5,489 nt of DNA from Anaerolineales bacterium (lineage in GTDB: Bacteria; Chloroflexota; Anaerolineae; 4572-78; J111), in NCBI GenBank assembly GCA_012032575.1, contig JAAUSP010000530.1, positions 1 to 5,489 of the forward strand, given 5' to 3'. Positions 1 through 5,489 of this stretch are shown piece after piece. Numbering within the stretch: position 1 is the first letter of the stretch; each line of letters begins with the position of its first letter. Below the pieces are notes generated by a model. That model saw nothing but the letters and a program-made list of their open reading frames with translations. It did no database searches and was not told where the DNA came from. Both the position numbers and the translations under genes were made by a program.

Positions 1-107
1 CCATCGAGGCCAATAGTGCGGGTTTTGTACTGATTTATACGAGGGTGGGAGGGGATTCCTTCAACGAAAGACTTCATTTTTTGGAGTCACGAACATCTGT
101 TTCACCA

Positions 108-135
108 TTGACAAATAACACTTTTTACATATACT
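108..135 (+). promoter_or_regulatory. Sigma-70-type promoter of the methyltransferase operon
   Basis: A perfect -35 box TTGACA (108-113) is followed after 16 bp by TATACT (130-135), which matches the -10 consensus at five of six positions. Transcription would begin near 142, leaving a leader of only about 30 nt before the methyltransferase start at 174. The promoter is also the reason for rejecting the earlier in-frame ATG at 45, which lies upstream of it. The -10 box sits inside a set of 10-bp direct repeats (125-155), so a protein bound there would block polymerase. Confidence 0.7.
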
Positions 136-155
136 TACATATACTTTACATACAC
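125..155 (+). repeat. Three phased direct repeats, probable operator
   Basis: TTACATATAC occurs at 125-134 and again immediately at 135-144. A third copy with one change, TTACATACAC, lies at 146-155. The copies start 10 and 11 bp apart, about one helical turn, so they face the same side of the DNA. They cover the -10 box and the expected transcription start. From family knowledge, BldC-like MerR-type helix-turn-helix proteins bind AT-rich head-to-tail repeats cooperatively, and the first gene downstream begins with such a domain. That these repeats are its operator is inference. Confidence 0.5.
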
Positions 156-173
156 GAATCAGTGTTAAGGCTT

Positions 174-1608
174 ATGAGACAGGCTGCTTATAATACACAT
201 CAAGTGGCAGAGATGGCAGGTATTCATAAAGATACCCTGTTGCGCTGGCTGCGTGAAGGCCGTCTCCCCGAACCCAATCGTGATCGCAATGGATGGCGGA
301 TGTTTACCCAAGAAGAGGCGGAGAAGGTTGTACAGTATGCTAATGGTTCATTGATGGTTCCGCCAAAGAAGATAAATGAAAGTTTAGCTTTTTACGATCT
401 ACGTTTACCGTATATTGACTCGATACCGAGACTTGAAAGACTGGAATGGGATTTTGTAAATGCTAACACCGGCTATTTGACCCATTCCCTACATCCCTAT
501 CCGGCCAAATTCATTCCGCAAATTCCCAACGCCATGATTCAGGAATTATCATCTTTTGGCGAGACCGTGCTTGATCCTTTCTGCGGGAGTGGCACAACAC
601 TGGTTGAGGCGCGTCGTCTGGGGCGAAATGCTGTTGGCATAGATGCTAATCCACTGGCCTGCTTGATTAGTCGTGCGAAAGCCAGTGGTATTAGCGAGTT
701 GGATGCTGAAATTCTGCGGGGGCTAGCGGTCGAAATCGAGCAGGTAGCACAGGCAACCTCTATTGGCCGATTGCCCTATTTCCTGATCTGCCCGCCTTTC
801 CAGGGAAATCCACCGTCAAACATTTGAAGGAATTGAGGAATGGTTTGATGAGCAGGTCATTGACGAACTGTCTTTCATTAAAGAAAAATTCCTGGCCTTA
901 ACCGAAACCAAGGCCCGCCAACTGGCCATGGTTGCATTTTCAGCCATTATTGTTACCGTTTCACGGCAGGACTCAGATACGCGCTATGTGCGCCGGGAGA
1001 AAAATATCGAGCCGGGCGATACCCTGAAACTATTTAGCCGCACTTTGACCCAAGCCAGCCAATGCGCTCTTGAGTTTAGCCGTGAAATTGATTCTAAATT
1101 GACGACACAGGTATATGAAGCCAACATTCTCGATGGGCCTGAAATTGGCCCAGTTGATTTAGTGATTTGTTCGCCGCCTTACCCCAATGCTTACAGTTAT
1201 CATCTTTACCACCGCACCCGCATGCTCTGGCTGGAGATGGATCAGCCGAAATTTAAGCGCCAAGAGATAGGCAGCCACCGCAAATACAGCAGCAAAAGTA
1301 TTAACGCGGCAACGGTTGAGACATTCCAGGCAGAACTACAAACCATTCTAACCTGGTTAAAATGCCAACTCCGCCCCAACCGCCACGCTTGTTTTGTTAT
1401 TGGTGACTCGATTATTAAGGGTGAAACTATTAAGAATGATGAGCTATTGAGCGAAGTTGCTGCAGCGGTTGGTTTTCAAGTGGAAGCCAATATCAACCGC
1501 CAACTTCAAGCGACCAAGAAATATTTCAATCCCAAAATCGGCAAAATTAGGGATGAACATATTGTTGTTTTGAGGAATGGTGAGGCAGGCAATAATGGTC
1601 GGGCATGA
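174..1608 (+). pseudogene. M1: frameshifted HTH-fused N4-cytosine-type DNA methyltransferase
   Basis: This gene encodes an S-adenosylmethionine-dependent DNA amino-methyltransferase, probably N4-cytosine. Residues 6-57 form a MerR/excisionase-like helix-turn-helix (VAEMAGIHKDTLLRWLREG, then a GWRMFT wing). A HPYPAKFIPQIP motif follows at 107-118, then motif I DPFCGSGTT at 134-142 and a motif II-like GIDANPL at 155-161. Catalytic SPPY lies at 1171-1182, near restored residue 333. The frame opened at 174 ends at 825-827, while the continuation (EWFDEQVIDELSFIKEKF and onward) is in the +1 frame, open from 787. Deleting one base in GGGAAA (803-808) gives 477 residues. ATG 174 is chosen because it lies below the promoter and starts just before the HTH; AAGG ends 3 nt upstream. 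GTG 162 is an alternative. The end overlaps M2. The HTH probably gives autoregulation. The family call is firm; m4C specificity is inferred from SPPY. Confidence 0.85.
787..827 (+). other. Frameshift zone in M1
   Basis: Frame 0 runs into a stop at 825-827, and the downstream frame is closed by TGA at 784-786, so the shift must fall between these points. One extra base in GGGAAA (803-808) is the simplest repair. A two-event alternative also works: the intermediate frame reads PDLPAFPG from 782, resembling the proline-rich segment that precedes the WF motif in related enzymes, and would need one base missing near 780 and another near 803-805. Confidence 0.75.
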
Positions 1609-2321
1609 GATTGTCTGCCGGCTGAAGCCTTATATCCAGCCTTTCGAGCGAATTTTGGCGCTTAGAGAATTGGAAAACCTGACCAGCGCTACTCCTGTAC
1701 CTGAAACTGAAACCGGCATTTTGACAGAGCCGCTTGTTTATCGGGTGGTCACAACGCAATCAGTTACTTATTTGGCTGACCGTTTAACTTACTGGCAGCA
1801 ACTTTACCCTGGCGAGAATCCCTTTATTAACCAATTCACTCGTCAAGTACGGCGTGAAGCAACCAGCCAATTGGGTCGAAATGGCATAGCGCTTGAACAA
1901 TTGCAAGCTGTTCTGCCGTTTCAGCAGGAAATACCTTTACCGAATCGGCGTAATTTACGCTATGGCCCGCATGGTATCCATGAATATCGAGGTAAATTTT
2001 TCCCTCAACTCGTGCGTTCACTCTTGAATATTGCCGGGGTTAGCCCTGCTTCTCTCATCCTTGATCCCATGTGTGGCAGCGGTACTACGCCCACAGAGGC
2101 AGCTTTATTAGGCTGTCAGGCCATTGGCCTGGATTTGAATCCTCTCTCTGTTTTAATGAGCCGTGCTAAATATGCCAGTCTGACGATTCAGCCAGACGAA
2201 TTAATTAAAGCGTATCAATCTTTCAAAGGTGAACTACTTCACCCTGCTACTTCATCAGCCCAGTTGCCCTGGCTTGAGAGTTTACCCCCTCAAGATCAAG
2301 CTTATCTGACTAATTGGTTTG

Positions 2322-2327
2322 CCCCCC
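2322..2327 (+). other. Frameshift at a C6 run in M2
   Basis: With six C residues the frame ends at 2345-2347. With five, the text continues FAPRSLAALDPMADQIKNT into the long downstream frame, which is open for about 240 residues. The break is therefore one extra C in a homopolymer, a classic position for both replication slippage and base-calling error. Confidence 0.8.
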
Positions 2328-2953
2328 AGGTCGTTAGCTGCGCTTGACCCCATGGCCGATCAGATAAAAAACACCAAACATCCGGCTTGCCGTTTATTGT
2401 TCCAGGTAACGTTAAGTAACATTTTGCGGCGAGTTTCATGGCAAAAGGATGATGATCTGCGGGTGCGCAAAGAGATTCGGCCTGAGCTAGAGATTGATGT
2501 TAAGGCTGAATTTTTGGCTGAACTCAATCGCTCGGTCAAAACTATTCTGGCGCTGCTGTACGAAAATCAGGATTTTCCGGTTGGACAGGCGACTATTGTT
2601 GAAGGCAACGCTCGCCAGGCTGACCGGCTATTGGCGGGTCAACGTGGTCAAATAGAAGCGATTATTACCTCGCCGCCTTACGCCACAGCCCTACCCTATC
2701 TTGATACCGACCGGTTGAGCTTATGTTATTTAGGGTTACTCTCCCGACCTCAGCACCGCCAGCGGGACTATCAGATGATTGGCAACCGGGAAATTACCGA
2801 ACGCCAACGCCAACTCAATTGGCAAGAGTATCAACAGCGGCGTACCGAACTACCCGCTGAGATTACCAGGGTGATAGACTTGATTGACACCCTGAACCGC
2901 CAGACCGAGGTTGGCTTCCGGCGACGCAACTTGCCGGCGTTGCTGGCCCGCTA

Positions 2954-2960
2954 TTTTTTT
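2954..2960 (+). other. Frameshift at a T7 run in M2
   Basis: With seven T residues the frame runs on through Cys-rich, non-family sequence to a stop at 3072-3074. With six, the protein continues RYFLDMQQVFQTFFASAQ to the stop at 3220-3222, a hydrophobic and helical C-terminus ending ETILFFKNQP as expected for these methyltransferases. The change is one extra T in a homopolymer. Confidence 0.8.
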
Positions 2961-3212
2961 GGATATGCAGCAGGTATTTCAGACCTTTTTTGCATCTGCT
3001 CAAACCCGGCGCGCTGCTTATGTGGTTGTGGGCAACAATCACACCATTGCCGGAGGGCAACGAGTGGAAATTGAGACGGATAAGTTATTAGCTTATTTAG
3101 GAGAAGCGGTGGGGTTAAAACTGGAGGGAAGGCTTTCGATGGAGATGTTGGTGTCGCGGGATATATTTAAGGAAAATGCCAGCAGTTCTGAAACTATTCT
3201 ATTCTTCAAGAA

Positions 3213-4420
3213 TCAACCGTAGTATCCCCATCGTCGCTGTGAGTTCGGCGTCCGATTTACACAGAGATCTGAAAAATACTCATAGGCGCTTGTCCCAGCG
3301 GGAATGATTTCAACATAATAAGCGAAATCTTGACTGCCGCTAGTCTTCTCAATTCGTAAAATATCCCCTTCATGGCCGGCACTGCGAAGGGCTTCACTTC
3401 GTAGCCGAAAATCATGTTTATCCGGCCAAGTCATCATATTTACCCGAATAACCTCACCCCCAATCCTCATGGATACACCAGAGCGATCAAATTTGCCGGG
3501 TTTGGTTGGGTCTTCGATAAAAGAATCCGGCCAGCCCCAAAAGTCTGGATACATCTTTCGTGCAGCTAATGGAACAAAAATTTCAGGCGACCGCCGACTC
3601 GTTCCCGGCGTTGTTTGCCCTGCACCAACATCAGTACGCATTAACGTCATTACAAATCCTTGTGCCTGCTCACTTTCAATAAATTCAATTTCTACAACCC
3701 GCTCTTTTCGGCTTACCTTTGTTCGCTGCCGGGTAGGGCGGCGGCGGCTAATACCCCGACCAAAGAGGTGCTTTCGGCCAGCCTGGGAAGTTCTATCTTT
3801 TGATACTCTATCGCTCTCTATCTCAGCTTCATCTTCAGTTTGCGTTTTTGCTTCTGATCGAACGTAATCTAACCCGATCAATTCCTGCAACAAATCCTCA
3901 TCAAGCTTTCTCACACTATCCATATCATCATTACACCACCGATTAATTGCCTCTTTTACCTCGCTAAAAAGTGCTTGGTCATAGGTTTTTGATAAATCAA
4001 GTCCGTAAACTAACGAAGCCTCATCATTGGTATATAATCCACCTTCAGTCAGATTTCCCGATCCGACAATTAACAGAGCGGAAGACTCTGCCTCAAACAA
4101 GTATATCTTTGGATGAAACGTGATATATTTATTCGGCTCATGGTTGATCCAGATTTCGCCTTTGTCGCCTATTGTATTCAACAAATCTGATAAAGCTTCA
4201 AGGGACGTGCCATACTGATCTATTCCGATGACCATTCGGACATACCCACCCCGGTTAACAAACCCTTGCAACCTCATTTTGCAGGTGCGCGTACCCCTGA
4301 CCGCTTTGCAAAAGCTACTGCTGCTTGAAAAGAATTCCAAATCTGTCTTTGTCCACCTAAAGCAGTTTCAAGCATATCACCAAGACGTTGCTCACTAAAT
4401 GGCTGTAAGATTATCTTCAT
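3213..4420 (-). pseudogene. Frameshifted NgoFVII/BfiI-like PLD-superfamily restriction endonuclease
   Basis: This encodes a restriction nuclease of the phospholipase D superfamily. Numbering is for a restored 401-residue protein starting at ATG 4420, with GAGGA at 4429-4425 as ribosome binding site. The PLD half-motif is HPK at 102-104, then GSGNLTEGG at 119-127 and a conserved Glu at 133. As I recall, BfiI uses His105, Lys107, Asn125 and Glu136, which has identical spacing. In that family two subunits share one metal-independent active site. Residues 187-241 form a charged, Arg/Lys-rich linker. Residues 242-401 resemble the B3-like DNA-binding domain of NgoFVII/BfiI, including FVPLAARKMYPDFWGWP. 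The initial frame stops at 4276-4274 after 48 codons, and the rest lies in another frame. The gene has its own promoter and overlaps M2 tail to tail by 10 bp. Family call strong; recognition site unknown. Confidence 0.85.
4266..4288 (-). other. Frameshift zone near the nuclease N-terminus
   Basis: From ATG 4420 the protein reads MKIILQPFSEQRLGDMLETA and onward through AVAFAKRSGVR, typical of the family N-terminus, then hits a stop at 4276-4274. Treating G 4288 and A 4266 as extra gives SGVRHLQNEVAGFVNRGG, a good family-like helix. A simpler but less convincing repair is one missing A in the A4 run (4280-4277), giving SGVRAPAKMRLQGFVNRGG. In either case the ATG at 4340 is not the real start. 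Confidence 0.75.
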
Positions 4421-4473
4421 TATTTCCTCGCATACTAATGTTTAGAGAAATTTGGCAATCCAAGCTTAATTTT

Positions 4474-4502
4474 ATGTTAAATAATATATCGCATTTTGTC
4501 AA
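4474..4502 (-). promoter_or_regulatory. Promoter of the endonuclease gene
   Basis: On the minus strand a perfect TTGACA (4502-4497) is followed after 17 bp by TAACAT (4479-4474), which keeps four of six -10 positions including the conserved TA and final T. Transcription would start near 4467, leaving about 47 nt before ATG 4420. The nuclease is thus transcribed independently of the methyltransferases. The phased repeats found at the methyltransferase promoter are absent here. Confidence 0.6.
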
Positions 4503-4696
4503 CGAGGATGTACTCAAATACTAAATTAAGCCACGATGACTCAAAAATATGAAACCAAAAAAGAAAGCAGGTAGTGTTTTCTGCCTTCTGGCAAAAGATA
4601 GCGAATTATCTGTGATTTTATTTCTTAGCCCATCTGAAGTTCTAGGCGAATGAGCAAGACCATTTGTTATTTTATTCTCAGGAAGAAACCTTATAT

Positions 4697-4740
4697 AAAA
4701 AAGCCCTCATTTGAATAAAAATTGTTCTCCAAATGAGGGC
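4697..4740 (-). terminator. Intrinsic terminator, minus strand
   Basis: CAAATGAGGGC (4730-4740) and GCCCTCATTTG (4703-4713) form a perfect 11-bp stem with a 16-nt loop. On the minus strand it is followed directly by six T residues (complement of 4702-4697). This is the strongest terminator-like structure in the window. It would stop transcripts arriving from higher coordinates and so shields the endonuclease promoter. It begins 20 nt after the stop of the small minus-strand frame at 4912-4760. On the plus strand only a TTTT lies near the stem, so plus-strand activity would be weak. Confidence 0.75.
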
Positions 4741-4759
4741 CAGTTTTGAGTTAAGCGCA

Positions 4760-4912
4760 CTAAAAAAAAATATTGACAATCACATTGCTAACCAAGTTAA
4801 TTGCCAAGTCATACAAAATTCTAAAAAGCAGGGTTTTCAAACGTGGTGCAACTTGTTTGCTGACACCAACTAAGCAACGCCAGCCAAAATACAACTCCAT
4901 ATAACAGAACAT
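4760..4912 (-). CDS. Possible small hydrophobic protein, 50 residues
   Basis: An open frame of 50 codons runs from ATG 4912 to TAG 4762-4760. GGAG at 4923-4920 lies 7 nt upstream, a good ribosome-binding spacing. The first half is aromatic (MFCYMELYFGWRCL), and the second half, TLLFRILYDLAINL followed by VSNVIVNIFF, is strongly hydrophobic and could form one membrane-associated helix. An intrinsic terminator starts 20 nt past the stop, and a long inverted repeat (4930-5004) sits just upstream of the ribosome-binding site. No family is recognised and no clear promoter was found. AT-rich DNA gives hydrophobic chance frames easily, so the call rests on the arrangement of ribosome-binding site, frame and terminator. 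A frame starting at ATG 4900 is an alternative. Confidence 0.35.
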   Translation of the reverse strand: MFCYMELYFGWRCLVGVSKQVAPRLKTLLFRILYDLAINLVSNVIVNIFF

Positions 4913-4929
4913 TTTATTGCTCCGTATAC

Positions 4930-5004
4930 GGTTCGTAAAAAGATAACTTCCCGTGTTTTCCTATATTTTCTTGGCAAAATGAGGGAAATAATTTTTTACG
5001 AACC
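4930..5004. repeat. Long inverted repeat, 12-bp perfect arms
   Basis: GGTTCGTAAAAA (4930-4941) pairs with TTTTTACGAACC (4993-5004). An inner stem TTCCC/GGGAA (4948-4952 with 4983-4987) extends the hairpin past a small internal loop. The left arm merges with the perfect palindrome CCGTATACGG (4922-4931), which covers the ribosome-binding site of the possible minus-strand small gene. It could be a 5' leader hairpin, an operator or a small mobile-element end. I cannot choose between these. Confidence 0.6.
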
Positions 5005-5049
5005 TACAGGAGGGAGCTAGCAACTTAACTTGCCAGGGTGCCAGGTGTA

Positions 5050-5200
5050 AGAGTAAATCTCTTTTGCGGATTTATTCTCTGTACTTTGCCCAAAGATCCT
5101 CCCCACGAGGCACCAGTTTTAATAGAATTAAAACTGAGGTCGTGGGGAGCCTCCGAGTGAGACTGTTTAGAACAATCCTCGGAAACTCCCACCTCGTGGG
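5050..5200 (+). other. Cluster of strong hairpins: structured RNA or IS200/IS605-like end
   Basis: Four hairpins follow one another. The first is 5050-5059 with 5069-5078 (10 pairs, one G-U). The second is compound: 5099-5108 with 5140-5149 (10 bp, CTCCCCACGA/TCGTGGGGAG), enclosing 5114-5123 with 5127-5136 (10 bp, AGA loop). The third is 5152-5157 with 5178-5183 (TCCGAG/CTCGGA). The fourth is 5188-5192 with 5196-5200 (CCCAC/GTGGG). CCCACGAGG (5102-5110) can also pair perfectly with CCTCGTGGG (5192-5200), so two folds compete. GC-rich stems ending CGTGGGGAG recall the subterminal hairpins of IS200/IS605-type elements and the TnpB-linked RNA at their ends, but no tnpA or tnpB lies in the window. 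The strand is assigned by that resemblance only. Confidence 0.45.
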
Positions 5201-5489
5201 ATGGACCTATAATCGCAAATTCTTGCTGATTAGAGAATGATAAATCGCGCTAGATTATGCGCTTACTTATGTAGTTGTTAAGTTTTTCCTTTTCAGTTTA
5301 GAAAAGGATGTTTTTGTGTTTCTTGGTTAATTATCTACTTTTGCTGTATTTATAAGTTAATTATTTATTTAATATCACCTCTTTTCAAATGGAATGTACC
5401 CATAGTTCCCTCTTTAGGATGGGGCTTAACTATCATACTATAAAATCTTTAAAGGGAGCTTAAAAATTTATCAAACTGGTTTAGCAAAT
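5201..5489. other. AT-rich segment without a supported gene
   Basis: No coding frame with a ribosome-binding site is visible on either strand. Weak structures include CCTTTTC/GAAAAGG (5288-5294 with 5301-5307) followed by T5 at 5311-5315, which could be a feeble plus-strand terminator. A bulged hairpin joins 5404-5414 with 5451-5460, and GTTAATTAT is repeated directly 30 bp apart (5326-5334 and 5356-5364). None is convincing as a functional element. Confidence 0.5.

Larger units (their letters stand above)
1595..3222 (+). pseudogene. M2: second frameshifted N4-cytosine-type DNA methyltransferase
   Basis: This is a second SAM-dependent DNA amino-methyltransferase, paralogous to M1 but without the helix-turn-helix. 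HEYRGKFFPQL begins at about residue 129, motif I DPMCGSGTT is at 157-165, GLDLNPLS follows, and SPPY is coded at 2670-2681 (restored residue about 359). Two frame breaks split it. Removing one C from C6 (2322-2327) gives NWFAPRSLAALDPMAD. Removing one T from T7 (2954-2960) gives LLARYFLDMQQVFQTFF. Both joins read smoothly, and the result is 541 residues. ATG 1595 is preferred because AGG at 1587-1589 lies 5 nt upstream; ATG 1577 has GAGGA directly abutting it, which is too close. The start overlaps the M1 stop by 14 nt, implying translational coupling. The role is probably to methylate the opposite strand of an asymmetric site from M1. The family is firm; target and base are inferred. Confidence 0.85.

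Noticed and set aside
1..77. Partial minus-strand frame starting ATG 77 (MKSFVEGIPSHPRINQYKT...) running off the window, and an open plus frame from base 3
   Set aside because: Only about 25 codons are visible, there is no clear ribosome-binding site, and no family is recognisable. Either frame could be a gene end, but there is not enough to call one.
45..173. N-terminal extension of M1 from ATG 45
   Set aside because: The promoter and repeats (108-155) lie inside it, the translated stretch has no family resemblance, and the HTH domain begins right after ATG 174.
928..1608. Second half of M1 as an independent gene from ATG 928
   Set aside because: No Shine-Dalgarno precedes 928, and the same frame is open and family-like well upstream of it. 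It holds SPPY but lacks motif I, so it reads as the other half of M1.
1547..1759. Minus-strand frame of 70 codons
   Set aside because: It is antisense to the M1/M2 junction and shows no motifs. The same applies to minus-strand frames at 1836-2021 and 2863-3060.
2319..3074. Separate protein starting at TTG 2319
   Set aside because: It begins inside the C6 frameshift, has no ribosome-binding site, and supplies exactly the missing middle of M2.
3469..3867. Plus-strand frame of 132 codons
   Set aside because: It is the antisense shadow of the nuclease linker and C-terminal domain; composition and lack of motifs indicate no gene.
4549..4653. Plus-strand frame of 34 codons (MKPKKKAGSVFCLLAKDSEL...)
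   Set aside because: No ribosome-binding site and no plus-strand promoter were seen. The text looks somewhat protein-like but is too short to support; it might be a relic.
4922..4945. Resemblance of CCGTATACGGTTCGT to a group II intron domain V end
   Set aside because: The domain V hairpin with its catalytic AGC triad and a following domain VI with bulged A are absent, and no reverse transcriptase is present.
5309..5355. Tiny hydrophobic plus-strand frame (MFLCFLVNYLLLLYL)
   Set aside because: It has fifteen codons in AT-rich DNA, with AGG directly abutting the ATG; chance is the better explanation.
1..5489. CRISPR array, tRNA or rRNA
   Set aside because: No regularly spaced repeats of 20-40 bp with unique spacers, no tRNA cloverleaf with a TTCGA arm in place, and no rRNA-like conserved blocks were seen on either strand.

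Overview
The window holds a compact restriction-modification locus followed by about 1 kb of AT-rich, mostly non-coding DNA. The promoters are sigma-70-like (TTGACA boxes) and Shine-Dalgarno sequences are present, so the DNA is bacterial or from a bacterial mobile element. The genus cannot be named from sequence alone. Chloroflexota or cyanobacteria would be my guess from the gene style, at low confidence.

Region by region: 1-107 holds nothing I can assign. A consensus promoter at 108-135, overlapped by three helically phased 10-bp direct repeats, drives two tandem plus-strand DNA methyltransferase genes. M1 (174-1608) has an N-terminal MerR/BldC-type helix-turn-helix and M2 (1595-3222) does not. 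Both carry an amino-methyltransferase motif I (DPxCGSGTT) and a catalytic SPPY motif, and so are probably N4-cytosine enzymes. Converging on them, and overlapping M2 by 10 bp at the stops, is a minus-strand PLD-superfamily endonuclease of the NgoFVII/BfiI type (4420-3213) with its own promoter at 4474-4502. Beyond it lie a minus-strand intrinsic terminator (4697-4740), a possible 50-residue hydrophobic small protein ending 20 nt before that terminator, and a run of strong hairpins (4930-5200) that may be a structured RNA or an IS200/IS605-type end. The segment 5201-5489 is AT-rich with no gene I can support.

Together the genes fit a BfiI-like Type IIS system: a metal-independent PLD nuclease with a C-terminal B3-like DNA-binding domain, plus two methyltransferases, one for each strand of an asymmetric site. 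The HTH on M1 and the phased repeats on its promoter suggest that M1 represses its own operon.

All three genes are interrupted by frameshifts: about 787-827 in M1; a C6 run at 2322-2327 and a T7 run at 2954-2960 in M2; and 4266-4288 in the nuclease. Removing single bases restores family-like reading through each break, and no other nonsense codons are seen. The locus is therefore either freshly inactivated or carries sequencing errors. The sequence alone cannot separate the two.
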